The notes beneath the pieces were generated by a model. That model was not told where the DNA came from, ran no database searches, and saw only the letters and a program-made list of their open reading frames with translations. From the NCBI RefSeq assembly GCF_012927355.1, contig NZ_JABBGK010000001.1, positions 798,551 to 862,550 on the forward strand: a DNA stretch of 64,000 bases. The letters are read 5' to 3'. Position 1 is the first letter of the stretch; the number at the start of each line of letters is the position of its first letter. Below, in pieces: positions 53,157 through 62,322 of this stretch. Position numbers and translations under genes: made by a program. The DNA is from Rhizobium terricola (lineage in GTDB: Bacteria; Pseudomonadota; Alphaproteobacteria; Rhizobiales; Rhizobiaceae).

Positions 53157-53855
53157 TCAGTCCCTGAGCCTGAGCTCGTCGCTCTGCATCTGCAACGAAC
53201 CGAGGGTCGACAGGAAGCTCATGCCAAGCAGGCTCTGGTCGAGCTTGCCGTCCTCGATGACGGCAGCCTGAACGTCTTCGCGCAGGATCGGCCCGAGGGC
53301 GATCTGCTTCAACCGGACGGGGGCCGCCATGGCACGGCCGTTGGCTGTCATGATGGTTTGCGTAAAGGCAAGGCCGGCCGGATCGATGCCGATCCGCATC
53401 GCGTCCCGATAGCTCAGCGCGACCGAACTCGCGCCGGTATCGATCAGCACGGAAACCGGCACCGCATCGATGTCGACGGTGGTCTCGAAGTGGCCGCCGA
53501 GCGCCTTGTGGAGGATGACCTCCGCCGTGCCTTCCGATGTCGTCACGACGACGGCGCGGCCGGGGACCAAGCCGGCCAGCAGCCGATCGCCGATCGACTG
53601 CATCTCGAAGCGATAGAGGTAGCCGGTGACGAGGGCGAGGATGATGAGCAGCCAGACGGCAAGCTGACGGGCGCTCTGGCCGAGCGAGCGGCGCGAGGCA
53701 ATGAGACCCACGGCCAGCATGGCGGCAAAGGGCAGGAGGCTCACCAGGCTGCCGAATTCGTCGTTCGCCATGCCGAAGCTGCGCCCGGTGTCGTGGTTGA
53801 CCACCAGAACCGCGAGGCCGAAGCCCAGGATCGCAAGGACGATGAGGAGGCGCAT
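53157..53855 (-). CDS. Membrane-anchored retropepsin-like aspartic protease
   Basis: 232 residues. Three hydrophobic helices in the first 85 residues, then a single-lobed clan AA aspartic protease domain with active-site motif DTGAS (139-143) in VSVLIDTGASSVALS and LLGMSFLSTLGS as the flap-side strand. Known as the TIGR02281 family in rhizobia. It begins at the last base of the DUF1289 gene. Confidence 0.88.
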   Translation of the reverse strand: MRLLIVLAILGFGLAVLVVNHDTGRSFGMANDEFGSLVSLLPFAAMLAVGLIASRRSLGQSARQLAVWLLIILALVTGYLYRFEMQSIGDRLLAGLVPGRAVVVTTSEGTAEVILHKALGGHFETTVDIDAVPVSVLIDTGASSVALSYRDAMRIGIDPAGLAFTQTIMTANGRAMAAPVRLKQIALGPILREDVQAAVIEDGKLDQSLLGMSFLSTLGSLQMQSDELRLRD

Positions 53856-54076
53856 CAGCCGGTCTCGCGCTCCCGCGCCATGCGGGTACGGCGGGTTTCC
53901 CGACGGGGCTTGCGTTCAACGGTTTCGAGCCGCTCCGGCAGGCTCTGCATGATGCTGCGCCGTTCCTGATCGGTATAGGTTGTCCAGGCGCCGATTTCGT
54001 CGCGCGTACGGCCGCAGCCGAAACAGTAACCGGTCTTCATGTCGATCGAGCAGACGAGGATGCAGGGCGATTCCAT
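53855..54076 (-). CDS. DUF1289 Cys-rich protein
   Basis: 73 residues. Cys5, Cys9, Cys18 and Cys21 (SPCILVCSID, GYCFGCGRT) form the conserved CxxxC-x8-CxxC metal-binding set of DUF1289. A basic Arg-rich tail follows. Function unknown; possibly a Zn or Fe-S protein. Overlaps the protease gene by one base. Confidence 0.88.
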   Translation of the reverse strand: MESPCILVCSIDMKTGYCFGCGRTRDEIGAWTTYTDQERRSIMQSLPERLETVERKPRRETRRTRMARERETG

Positions 54077-54113
54077 CAGGCGAACCTTGTTGACTGCCTT
54101 CTATATCGGTTGG

Positions 54114-54908
54114 TCACGACGCCATGGCAAGGGCGGCAAGCGCGACGATCTCCACCACCTGTTGCGTTGCGCCGATCGTGTCGCCGGTATGGCCCTCCAG
54201 TTTGCGGCGGACGTGGGCGGTGAAGGCGGCACAGGAAAGGGCGGCGGCGAGCACGACGATGAAGAAGGCGAAGAGCGACGCCGAGGGGGCGACGAGGGCC
54301 GCCGTGATCGCGATCCCCGAAACCAGCGCCACATGCAGCGAGGCGCGCAGCGGAACGCCGGCCGAAGCGGCGACGCCGCCGCTGCGGGCCGGCGGAAGAG
54401 CCGACCAGTGCCAGATCATCAGGGCGCGGCTGAGGGCCGCGATCGCCGGAAGGCAGAGTGCTGCCTCGATTGGGGGGAGGTTGCCGGCAACCTCGGCGAT
54501 CGCCGCGGCCCTCAGGCCGTAACCGAGGATCAGGGCCGCCGCGCCAAACGAGCCGATCCGGCTGTCCTTCATGATCTCGAGCATATGGTCCTTGTTGCGA
54601 CCACCACCGAGGCCGTCGGCGGCATCGGAGAGGCCATCCTCATGCAGTGCACCGGTGACGACGGCCTGGACCGCAAGCGCGGCGAAAGCCGCCAGAGGAG
54701 GGCTCGCGTCTAGGAGGAGCATGAGGCAAAGGGTCGCTGCCGCCGGCAGCGCCACGAGCGCGCCGGCAAGTGGGAAGGCCCGGACACCGCGGGAGAGGCT
54801 GCCGTCATGGCCTTCGAAAAAGCGGGCAGGAACCGCAATGCGGCTGAGGAACGATACGGCGCGCGCGGTATCGTTCAGGTATTCGCGCCAATCCATCGGA
54901 TCAGTCAC
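54114..54908 (-). CDS. cobS: Adenosylcobinamide-GDP ribazoletransferase
   Basis: 264 residues with several membrane helices. Joins adenosylcobinamide-GDP to alpha-ribazole to make adenosylcobalamin, the last step of the lower loop assembly. The motif HEDGLSDAADG (89-99) is the family signature. Called cobV in Pseudomonas denitrificans naming. Divergent from cobT; only 146 bases separate the two start codons, and no cobalamin riboswitch is visible. Confidence 0.95.
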   Translation of the reverse strand: MTDPMDWREYLNDTARAVSFLSRIAVPARFFEGHDGSLSRGVRAFPLAGALVALPAAATLCLMLLLDASPPLAAFAALAVQAVVTGALHEDGLSDAADGLGGGRNKDHMLEIMKDSRIGSFGAAALILGYGLRAAAIAEVAGNLPPIEAALCLPAIAALSRALMIWHWSALPPARSGGVAASAGVPLRASLHVALVSGIAITAALVAPSASLFAFFIVVLAAALSCAAFTAHVRRKLEGHTGDTIGATQQVVEIVALAALAMAS

Positions 54909-54913
54909 TCCAT

Positions 54914-54958
54914 TTCAAAGACGACCGGTTCAAAGGCGGCCGGTTCAAAGACGACGGG
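54914..54958. repeat. Three 15-base direct repeats between cobS and cobT
   Basis: TTCAAAGACGACCGG and two variants at 54914-54928, 54929-54943 and 54944-54958, each differing by one to three bases. They fill the cobS-proximal half of the divergent promoter region. Confidence 0.85.
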
Positions 54959-55054
54959 CCGCACCGCTTTTTGGGTTGTTGCGGTCGGGCGCGGTCAGTA
55001 TTAGAGGAGCCATCAAAGCCCGATTTCGACGCAGATTACAAGGAAGCCTTGCTC

Positions 55055-56077
55055 ATGACCGTGACCGGCCTGCCATTCGATGATTTCCGCGCCCTGTTGC
55101 GCGACCTGCCCGGTCCGGATTCCGCGGCGCTGGTGGCGGCGCGTGCGCGCGACCAGCAGCTGACCAAGCCGCCGGGCGCGCTCGGCCGCCTCGAAGAGAT
55201 CGCCATGTGGCTAGCCGCCTGGACCGGCCGGCCGCCGGCCGTGACGCGTCCGCTGGTCGCGATCTTCGCCGGCAATCACGGCGTGACCAAGCACGGCATC
55301 ACGCCCTTTCCGTCGTCGGTGACGCGGCAGATGGTCGACAACTTCGCCGCCGGCGGTGCTGCGATCAACCAGATCTGTGCGACCTACGACCTCGGCCTGA
55401 AGATCTTCGACCTCGCGCTCGACTATCCGACCGGCGACATCACCTGCGAGGCCGCCCTTTCGGAGCGCGACTGCGCCGCGACGATGGCGTTCGGCATGGA
55501 AGCGATTGCCGGCGGCACGGACCTGCTCTGCATCGGCGAGATGGGCATCGGCAACACGACGATCGCGGCGGCCATCAACCTGGCGCTCTATGGCGGCACG
55601 GCCGAGGAGTGGGTCGGGCCCGGCACCGGCTCGGAAGGCGACGTCCTCCAGCGCAAGATCAATGCCGTGAAGACGGCCGTCGAGTTCCACAAGGACCATC
55701 TCGACGATCCGCTGGAAGTGCTGCGCCGCCTCGGCGGCCGCGAAATCGCGGCGATGGCCGGCGCGATCCTCGCCTGCCGGATGCAGAAGATCCCGGTGCT
55801 GATCGACGGCTATGTGGCAACGTCCGCCGCCGCGATCCTGAAGGCCGCCAATCCGTCGGCGCTCGACCACTGCCTGATCGGCCATGTCTCCGGGGAGCCC
55901 GGCCACCTGCGGGCGATCGAGCGGCTCGGCAAGACGCCGCTTCTGGCACTTGGCATGCGGCTCGGCGAAGGCACGGGTGCCGCCCTTGCCGCTGGCATCG
56001 TCAAGGCCGCCGCCGCCTGCCATTCCGGCATGGCGACCTTCGAAAGCGCCGGGGTTAGCAACAAGACCGATGACTGA
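55055..56077 (+). CDS. cobT: Nicotinate-nucleotide-dimethylbenzimidazole phosphoribosyltransferase
   Basis: 340 residues. Makes alpha-ribazole 5'-phosphate from dimethylbenzimidazole and nicotinate mononucleotide, supplying CobS. TKPPGALGRLEEIAMWLAAW, AGNHGVTKHGITPFP and GEMGIGNTT are signatures; the catalytic Glu is in GEGTGAAL (Glu305). Start 55055 (MTVTGLP) is supported by family length. It overlaps the next gene by eight bases. Divergent from cobS. Confidence 0.95.
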   Translation: MTVTGLPFDDFRALLRDLPGPDSAALVAARARDQQLTKPPGALGRLEEIAMWLAAWTGRPPAVTRPLVAIFAGNHGVTKHGITPFPSSVTRQMVDNFAAGGAAINQICATYDLGLKIFDLALDYPTGDITCEAALSERDCAATMAFGMEAIAGGTDLLCIGEMGIGNTTIAAAINLALYGGTAEEWVGPGTGSEGDVLQRKINAVKTAVEFHKDHLDDPLEVLRRLGGREIAAMAGAILACRMQKIPVLIDGYVATSAAAILKAANPSALDHCLIGHVSGEPGHLRAIERLGKTPLLALGMRLGEGTGAALAAGIVKAAAACHSGMATFESAGVSNKTDD

Positions 56078-56471
56078 TCATCCGCGCGAAAAGACGGTCC
56101 AGGAGGCGGCTTCCGTGATCGAGAAGAAGACGGGTGTCGCCCATTTCTTCGCGGCCGGCCGCTATTCCTTCCAGGGCTTCCGGCGACTGATCGGCGAATC
56201 CGCCTTCCGTCACGAACTGCTGGCGCTCGCCGCAGGGCTGGCGCTGTTCGCCTTCGTCGGGGCGAGCCTCGCCGAGTATCTCGGATTTGTCGTGCTGATG
56301 CTGGTGCTGTTCTGTGTCGAGGCACTCAACACCGCCATAGAAGAGCTGGTCGACCGCATCTCGCCGGAGATTTCCACCGTCGGCCGCAACGCGAAGGACC
56401 TCGGTTCCTTCGCGGTCTTCTGCCTGCTGGTGGCAAACGGGCTTTACGCCGGCTCCGTGGTCTTCTTCTGA
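56070..56471 (+). CDS. dgkA: Diacylglycerol kinase
   Basis: 133 residues, small trimeric membrane enzyme with three helices. Phosphorylates diacylglycerol to phosphatidic acid. FCVEALNTAIEELVDRISPE is the family signature, with the catalytic Glu in EALNTAIEE. Start overlaps the end of cobT by eight bases, so translation may be coupled, though the functions are unrelated. Confidence 0.93.
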   Translation: MTDHPREKTVQEAASVIEKKTGVAHFFAAGRYSFQGFRRLIGESAFRHELLALAAGLALFAFVGASLAEYLGFVVLMLVLFCVEALNTAIEELVDRISPEISTVGRNAKDLGSFAVFCLLVANGLYAGSVVFF

Positions 56472-56475
56472 GCCG

Positions 56476-57441
56476 TCAGAAACGCACGCGGGCCGTGACG
56501 GCCCGGTGGTCGGAAGGCCAGGGCGTCACGACGATATCGGCTTCCGGCGCCTTTTCGCCGACGATCGAGACGCTGAGCGTCTCAAGCTTCGTTGCCCGGC
56601 CGAAGACGTAGTCGATACGGTCGTGATGGTCGTCCTTGGCCGTCGGTTCCGATGTCGGGGTCCAGGTGAAGGCCGGCTTTGCGACCGGGTCCGGATAGGC
56701 GGCGCGCAGGAGGTCTGTCATGCCCGCTTCCTGCTCGATCCGCAGGGCGGAGGGATATTTCACCGCCATCGGCTGACGTCCGGCCTTGACCGCGGCTTCG
56801 GTCCAGTCGCGCCAGGACGGCTCGTTGAAGTCGCCGAACAGAAAGACGGCATCGGCATTCTCCGCCTGCTTCACATCCTTCATCAGCAGGTCGAGCGCCG
56901 GACCGCGGGCCTTTGCCGCAGCCTGGACGGCCTCATCCGCCGTCTTCAGGAAGGGGGCGGGGCCGTAGTCTATGCCGAGCAGCTGGTAGGGCTGGTAGGG
57001 GAAGTCGGTCAGGTGGACGTTGAAGGCGAAGACCTTGCGGCCCTTGACGTCGATCTCGACGCCCAGGTCGTTCGCCGTCGGCTTGCCGATCGGATAACGG
57101 CTGAGGATGGCATTGGCCCAGAGCGCTGGATTGGTCTTTTCCTGCTCGTAGTAGAAGAAGCCGAGCGCCTTGGCGAGATCCTTCGCCACGCTCGGACCGG
57201 TCGGCACGCAGTCGTCCGCGTCGCAGACGTCGGGCTCCGGCTTGGTTTCCTGGATGCCGATAATGTCGGCGCCGGCCTTGCGGATCACCTCTGCCGTCTC
57301 CGAGACGTCCTTCTCCTCGTTCACGCCGCCGCCCCAGATGTTGTAGCTCATCACGGTGAGTTCGGTCGCGGCACCGGCTGCCATCGCCGGTGTGGCGACG
57401 AGCGAGGTGGAGATGAGCAGGGCGCCCAGATGCTTTGTCAT
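56476..57441 (-). CDS. Secreted endonuclease/exonuclease/phosphatase family protein
   Basis: 321 residues with a signal peptide (MTKHLGALLISTSLVATPAM, cut after AAG). Motifs: VMSYNIWGGG, GIQETKPEPD, FNEPSWRDW-type GDFN motif and SDHRAVTARVRF at the C-terminus. An extracytoplasmic phosphodiesterase or nuclease. Start 57441 was chosen because it opens the signal peptide. Two Cys in DVCDADDC may form a disulfide. Confidence 0.85.
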   Translation of the reverse strand: MTKHLGALLISTSLVATPAMAAGAATELTVMSYNIWGGGVNEEKDVSETAEVIRKAGADIIGIQETKPEPDVCDADDCVPTGPSVAKDLAKALGFFYYEQEKTNPALWANAILSRYPIGKPTANDLGVEIDVKGRKVFAFNVHLTDFPYQPYQLLGIDYGPAPFLKTADEAVQAAAKARGPALDLLMKDVKQAENADAVFLFGDFNEPSWRDWTEAAVKAGRQPMAVKYPSALRIEQEAGMTDLLRAAYPDPVAKPAFTWTPTSEPTAKDDHHDRIDYVFGRATKLETLSVSIVGEKAPEADIVVTPWPSDHRAVTARVRF

Positions 57442-57529
57442 GACGATGATCCCGAATCCGTCGATTTTCGCCGACGATATGCGGGTTCGATGACAGACGC
57501 ACGAAAGAAAAGGCGACGCGGCGCCGAGG

Positions 57530-59062
57530 TCAGGCAAACTGGCGCTTGCGCGGCTCGACGGCGTGGGTTTCCGTGACCGCGGGCAGGCTTTCGAGAACGC
57601 GGCGCGCCGGCAGGATGGCGATCACTTCGGTGCCTTCGCGCAGCTTGGACTTCAGCTTGAACTCGCCGCCGTGCTTGGCCAGGATCGCCTGGACGATCGG
57701 CAGGCCAAGGCCGGTGCCCTGTTCGGCGCTCTTGATGGCGATGGAGCCCTGGCCGAAGGCGGAAAGAACCACCGGGATTTCGTTTTCGGGAATGCCCGGA
57801 CCGTTGTCGCGGATCGAGACGTACTGGCCGCCGCCCGCCGTCCAGCCGACCTTGACGGCCACTTCGCCGCCCTGGGGCGTGAACTTCACGGCGTTGGAAA
57901 GCAGGTTGAGGATGACCTGGCGCATGGCCTTTTCGTCGGCCCAGACGGAAGGCAGGTTTGCTTCGAACTGTTCGGATATCGAGATGTTCTTCGCCTTGGC
58001 GCGCAGCTGGACCATGCCGATGCAATCCTCGGCGAGATCGAGAAGCGAAACGACTTCCTCGTTCAGCTCGTACTTGCCGGCCTCGATGCGGGAGAGGTCG
58101 AGGATCTCGTTGATGAGGTCGAGCAGGTGCTGGCCGGAGCGGTGGATGTCTCCGGAATATTCTTTGTAGAGCGGATTGTTGAGAGGTCCGAGCACCTCGG
58201 TCGCCATCACTTCGGAGAAGCCGAGAATGGCGTTCAGTGGCGTACGCAGCTCGTGCGACATCGAGGCAAGGAAGCGGGATTTCGCCAGATTGGCCTCTTC
58301 CGCGCGGCGACGGGCTTCGTCCGACAGGGATTTTGCAACCTCGAGCTCGGCGATCAGGTCATCCTTCTCGCTCTGGAAGGAGAGCAGCTTGAGATTGGCC
58401 TGGTGCAGCCGGCTGGTGATGTAGATGAAGAAGACCAAGGCGGTCGTGAAGAGCGCGGTGACGCCGATGTCGAGTATGTGGCGGCTGGATATCGCAGTAA
58501 AGAGCAGGGCGCCGACCGTCGGCAGGAAGCCGAAGAGCACCGCCTGGCGCAGCAGCATGTTCGACATGGCGGTGACCGAAAGCACGATCAGCAGTACCGC
58601 GCCCTTGTAGAACACGAAGGTGTCGCCGCAGGGATTGCAGGATTGCAGGGAGAAGAACGCCCAGCAGGCGCCCATGCTGACCTGTCCGATCAACAAAAGC
58701 CGGCGCCATCTGATGAGGTTTGCCGCGACAAGGTCCGCCCGCGACGCGCGTTTGACCAGGATGATGTTCAGCGCGTGGATGGTGAGTGTGGCAAGTGTCC
58801 ACAGTAGCAGTGTCGGGTCGGGATTGATGTAGGCGCCGAATCCGCTGACCATGAGGATGATGATCGGCATCACCGCGGCGCCCTGCAGCGTGGCACCGAG
58901 ATGCATGCCGAGTATTTCGCTTTCGAAAAGCAGGGAACCGGACTGATTCGACTGCAGGCGTTCACGCGTCGTGCGAACGGCTTTCGCCACGGCCTTGTTG
59001 CGATGGCCGCGGGAAAGGTCGACGATGTTCTTGTCTGTCGAGGTGGTTACGCCGTTACTCAT
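57530..59062 (-). CDS. Membrane histidine kinase of the PleC/DivJ type
   Basis: 510 residues. Six membrane helices (about 55-215), a short coiled coil and a HisKA domain with the phosphorylatable His270 in SMSHELRTPLNAILGFSEVM. The HATPase domain has NLLSNAVKF, DNGPGIPE and GTGLGLPI. The NPLYKEYSGDIHRSGQHLLDLINEILDLSRIEAGKY region, condensed here, is typical of the PleC/DivJ/PdhS branch that controls cell-cycle polarity in alphaproteobacteria. No cognate regulator adjoins it. Confidence 0.88.
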   Translation of the reverse strand: MSNGVTTSTDKNIVDLSRGHRNKAVAKAVRTTRERLQSNQSGSLLFESEILGMHLGATLQGAAVMPIIILMVSGFGAYINPDPTLLLWTLATLTIHALNIILVKRASRADLVAANLIRWRRLLLIGQVSMGACWAFFSLQSCNPCGDTFVFYKGAVLLIVLSVTAMSNMLLRQAVLFGFLPTVGALLFTAISSRHILDIGVTALFTTALVFFIYITSRLHQANLKLLSFQSEKDDLIAELEVAKSLSDEARRRAEEANLAKSRFLASMSHELRTPLNAILGFSEVMATEVLGPLNNPLYKEYSGDIHRSGQHLLDLINEILDLSRIEAGKYELNEEVVSLLDLAEDCIGMVQLRAKAKNISISEQFEANLPSVWADEKAMRQVILNLLSNAVKFTPQGGEVAVKVGWTAGGGQYVSIRDNGPGIPENEIPVVLSAFGQGSIAIKSAEQGTGLGLPIVQAILAKHGGEFKLKSKLREGTEVIAILPARRVLESLPAVTETHAVEPRKRQFA

Positions 59063-59172
59063 GTCCCGGAAGATCGCTTGCCGCTGATCAGACGAGACTA
59101 GCGACCATTTGTTAAGAAGATACTCCCGAACAAGGTTTTGTTTGCCATGATCGCAAAGCTTTCATTTTCAAA

Positions 59173-59751
59173 ATGGGCCAAATTGTGAATCGTAGTCTCC
59201 GTCTTCTGCGCGACGGCGTGGTCGCTGTGTCCGCAGTTCTTCTTGCCCTTGTCATCGCCTCCAAGCTCGACCAGGACAACCGCATTCGCCTGACGGGGCG
59301 GTTCGTCGCGGTGGACGGCGATACGCTGGCGCAGGGGAACCAGCGCTTCCGTCTCGAGGGGATCGATGCGCCGGAGATCGCTCAGACCTGCGGCGTGGAA
59401 CCTGCTGTCGATCCTTGCGGTTCTTCTGCTCGGGCGCGACTGGCTGCCTTCGTCTCCGAGCCTTCGTTTTCCTGCAGCGGCGGCGGCGTTGACCGATATG
59501 GACGGCAACTGGTGCGTTGCGTCGCCGATGGTCTCGACGTCAACAGGGCGATGGTCCGCGAGGGTCTTGCCGTCGCCTATGGCGATTATGGTGGCGAGGA
59601 GGCGGCGGCGCGCGAGGAAGGGCTCGGCATCTGGTCCGGACCCTTCGACCGCCCGTCGGACTGGCGGCGTATTCATCGCGCCGGAATGGAGGAAACCGAA
59701 CATGCCTCAGGTCTTTTCGCTTTGCTCCGTCGCTGGCTTGGTATCAACTGA
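59173..59751 (+). CDS. Thermonuclease (SNase-like) family protein
   Basis: 192 residues with an N-terminal membrane anchor or signal (VVAVSAVLLALVIASKL). SNase core: VDGDTL, FRLEGIDAPEIAQTC with catalytic Arg and Asp, GVDRYGRQLVRC and LAVAYGDYGGEEAAAREEGLGIW. A Ca-dependent nuclease on the outside of the inner membrane. Convergent neighbours none; the GST gene follows 19 bases later. Confidence 0.88.
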   Translation: MGQIVNRSLRLLRDGVVAVSAVLLALVIASKLDQDNRIRLTGRFVAVDGDTLAQGNQRFRLEGIDAPEIAQTCGVEPAVDPCGSSARARLAAFVSEPSFSCSGGGVDRYGRQLVRCVADGLDVNRAMVREGLAVAYGDYGGEEAAAREEGLGIWSGPFDRPSDWRRIHRAGMEETEHASGLFALLRRWLGIN

Positions 59752-59770
59752 GGGAAACGAGGGAGGTTTC

Positions 59771-60382
59771 ATGAAGCTTTATGATGGTGGACGCGCGCCC
59801 AATCCGCGCCGGGTGACGGTGTTCCTCAAGGAAAAGGGGATCACGGTCGAAACCGTGCCGGTGGACATGGGGAAACTCGGGCACAAGTCGGCGGAGATCG
59901 CCGCGAAGAACCCGTTGCAGCGATTGCCGGTCCTCGAACTCGATGACGGCACCGTGATCTGCGAGTCGGTGGCGATCTGCCGCTATTTCGAGGAGATCCA
60001 GCCCGAGCCGTCGCTGTTTGGAATCGATGCGACCGACAAGGCGATCGTCGAGATGTGGAACCGGCGCGCCGAGCTTCACTTCTTCGCGCCGGTCGCGGCG
60101 GCCTTTCGCCACCTTCATCCGGCGATGGCCGAATGGGAGGTGCCGCAGGTGCCGGCCTGGGGCGAGGCGAACAAGCCGAAGGCGCTGGAGTTCCTGAAAT
60201 TCCTCGATCAGGAACTGGCGGGTCGGGCCTTCGTCGCCGGGCCGCGCTACACGATCGCCGACATCACCGCGATGATCGCCTTCGAGTTCATGAAGCCGGC
60301 GCGGATCACCTGTCCGGAGGAGTTTGCCCATGTTTGGCGCTGGTTCAGGGACGTCCAGGCCCGGCCGAGCGCGGCACTGTGA
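59771..60382 (+). CDS. Glutathione S-transferase
   Basis: 203 residues. Thioredoxin-like N-domain (MKLYDGGRAPNPRRVTVFL, with the Ser/Asn-Pro active region and LPVLELDDGTVICESVAICRYFEE), helical C-domain with YTIADITAMIAFEF. Theta/beta-like group. Start 59771 follows GGGAGG. Substrate unknown. Confidence 0.9.
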   Translation: MKLYDGGRAPNPRRVTVFLKEKGITVETVPVDMGKLGHKSAEIAAKNPLQRLPVLELDDGTVICESVAICRYFEEIQPEPSLFGIDATDKAIVEMWNRRAELHFFAPVAAAFRHLHPAMAEWEVPQVPAWGEANKPKALEFLKFLDQELAGRAFVAGPRYTIADITAMIAFEFMKPARITCPEEFAHVWRWFRDVQARPSAAL

Positions 60383-60403
60383 TCCGGGCGCACGGGAAGC
60401 GTG

Positions 60404-61063
60404 ATGCCTCGGGCGAACGACACGGATGAAAGGCCGGACGATGAGCTGGACGACCTCAGGCGGGCGATCGGCGCCTGCCGAATCTGTCGGGACTGTCCGG
60501 CTGGCGGAGAGGAGAGACGTCTTCCCCACGAGCCGCGTCCGGTCGCCATCATTTCCACCCGCGCCCGCATCCTGATCGCCGGCCAGGCGCCAGGGCTCAA
60601 GGTTCATCAGACGGGGCTGCCATTCAACGATGCCTCCGGCGACAGGCTGCGCCAGTGGCTCGGGGTCGATCGGGAAACCTTCTATGATCGAAACCGCTTT
60701 GCCATCGTGCCCATGGGTTTCTGTTTTCCCGGCTATGACGCAAATGGCCACGACCTTCCGCCCCGGCGGGAATGCGCGCCCGAGTGGCGCACGACGGTGA
60801 TGGCGGCCATGCCGCAGGTGGAGCTCGTATTGGCGATTGGCCAGTATGCGCAGGCCTGGCACCTCGGAAGCCGCCGGCGCCGGACGATGACCGAGACGGT
60901 CGAGCATTGGCGTGACTACTGGCAGGCCAATGTGGAGGGGCCCAAGGTGCTGCCGCTTCCACATCCGAGCTGGCGCAACACGGGCTGGCTGAAACGCAAT
61001 CCCTGGTTCGAGGCGGAGGTTCTGCCGATCCTGAAAAAGGAGGTGAAAACGCTCTGCGCCTGA
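60404..61063 (+). CDS. Uracil-DNA glycosylase family protein
   Basis: 219 residues, uracil-DNA glycosylase superfamily. ILIAGQAPGLKVHQTGLPFNDASGDRLRQWL (split over 50-85) carries the motif 1 region GQAPG; the C-terminal motif is PLPHPSWRNTGW. A pair of cysteines near the N-terminus (CRICRDCP) suggests an Fe-S cluster, as in family 4/5. It is not a standard Ung. Role probably in base excision repair. ATG 60404 or GTG 60401. Confidence 0.8.
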   Translation: MPRANDTDERPDDELDDLRRAIGACRICRDCPAGGEERRLPHEPRPVAIISTRARILIAGQAPGLKVHQTGLPFNDASGDRLRQWLGVDRETFYDRNRFAIVPMGFCFPGYDANGHDLPPRRECAPEWRTTVMAAMPQVELVLAIGQYAQAWHLGSRRRRTMTETVEHWRDYWQANVEGPKVLPLPHPSWRNTGWLKRNPWFEAEVLPILKKEVKTLCA

Positions 61064-61127
61064 AACGATTTTCTTTGCTTTAAGTTATTCTGCTTTATAT
61101 GTGGAAAAATATTCGAAAGGCAGTGGC

Positions 61128-61616
61128 ATGGATCGACTCGACCGAAAAATACTCCGCATTCTTCAGGAAGACTCCACGCTTGCCGTGGCCGACCTTGCCA
61201 AGAAGGTCGGGCTTTCGACCACGCCGTGCTGGCGCCGTATCCAGAAGATGGAGGAGGACGGCGTGATCCGCCGCCGGGTGGCGCTGCTCGATCCGGTCAA
61301 AGTCAACACCAAGGTCACCGTCTTCGTTTCGATCCGCACGTCGAGCCATTCGATCGAGTGGCTGAAGCGGTTTTCCGAAGTGGTGGCGGAATTCCCGGAA
61401 GTCGTCGAATTCTACCGCATGAGTGGCGACGTCGATTATCTGCTGCGCGTCGTCGTACCGGACATTCAGGCCTATGACGCCTTCTACAAGCGGATGATCG
61501 CCAAGATCGAGATCCGCGACGTCTCCTCGGCCTTCGCCATGGAGCAGATCAAGTACACGACCGAGCTTCCGCTCGACTACATGCTCCTCGACAACCAGAA
61601 GTCTCAGGAAGACTGA
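61128..61616 (+). CDS. Lrp/AsnC-family transcriptional regulator
   Basis: 162 residues. HTH: MDRLDRKILRILQEDSTLAV, LAKKVGLSTTPCWRRIQKMEEDGVI; RAM domain: VSIRTSSHSIEWL, VEFYRMSGDVDYLLRVVV. Start ATG 61128; GTG 61101 upstream extends by nine residues. No adjacent partner gene is obvious. Ligand unknown. Confidence 0.92.
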   Translation: MDRLDRKILRILQEDSTLAVADLAKKVGLSTTPCWRRIQKMEEDGVIRRRVALLDPVKVNTKVTVFVSIRTSSHSIEWLKRFSEVVAEFPEVVEFYRMSGDVDYLLRVVVPDIQAYDAFYKRMIAKIEIRDVSSAFAMEQIKYTTELPLDYMLLDNQKSQED

Positions 61617-61629
61617 GCGTCAGCGATCC

Positions 61630-62322
61630 TCAGGGCTTCAGGCGCTTGAGGATCTTTTCGCTGGTCAGTTCGCGGACGGCGTCCTTGCCGATCCAGCGCG
61701 CCGTCTTGTCGGTACTTCCCGCCAGTTTCTCGGCGAGCGCGAGGGCCGGGGCGTGACACGTCCTGTTGCGCTTGCCGATGTTGCGCAAGGCCCAGTTGAC
61801 GGCCTTGCGGACAAAGTTGCGCGGATCGGTCGCATGGGTTTCGATCAGCGGCAGGTAGGCAATGAGGGTCGCATCCGGTTCCTTCTTGCGATGGACGGAG
61901 GCGCCGGCAATCATCGCAAAGGCGGTGCGCCGGACGAATTCCCGTTCATCGGCGGCAAACTCCGCAATGAGCTCCTGCCAGAATTCCGTGTCCGTCAGCA
62001 GGTCGGCCGCGGTATCGACGATCTCCCAGGAATTGAAGTCGTCGGCGAGGCGCCTTACTTCGTCCCTCGTCAGTGCCCTGGGATCGAAGGTCCAGATGGC
62101 GAGCATCCGGGCCTCGCGGATCCCGGTGTCCCAGAGCGCCTTGGCGCGCCGGTGGTCGACGCCCGCTTCCTTCGCCAGCTTCTGCAGCACCGGATTGCCG
62201 ATGCCGATCGCCGTGTCGGTGACGATGCCATATCGGCCCATGCCGGCGATGTTGGCCTCGTTGCGCTGGGTGCGCAGGAAGGCAACAATCTCTTCGACAG
62301 AGGAGGCGGGCGTAAAGGTCAT
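61630..62322 (-). CDS. AlkD-like DNA alkylation repair protein
   Basis: 230 residues of HEAT-like helical repeats: GIVTDTAIGIGNPVLQKLAKE, LAIWTFDPRALTRDEVRRLADDFNSWEIVDTAADLL and RNFVRKAVNWALRNIGKRN. Such proteins excise N3- and N7-alkyl purines without base flipping. The start overlaps the stop of the dehydrogenase gene by four bases (ATGA). Confidence 0.85.
   Translation of the reverse strand: MTFTPASSVEEIVAFLRTQRNEANIAGMGRYGIVTDTAIGIGNPVLQKLAKEAGVDHRRAKALWDTGIREARMLAIWTFDPRALTRDEVRRLADDFNSWEIVDTAADLLTDTEFWQELIAEFAADEREFVRRTAFAMIAGASVHRKKEPDATLIAYLPLIETHATDPRNFVRKAVNWALRNIGKRNRTCHAPALALAEKLAGSTDKTARWIGKDAVRELTSEKILKRLKP

Noticed and set aside
54914..54958. CRISPR-like array from the 15-base repeats
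   Set aside because: Units are contiguous with no spacers, and no cas genes are present.
54909..55054. Cobalamin riboswitch before cobS or cobT
   Set aside because: The 146-base divergent region is too short and lacks the B12-box-like conserved sequence by eye.
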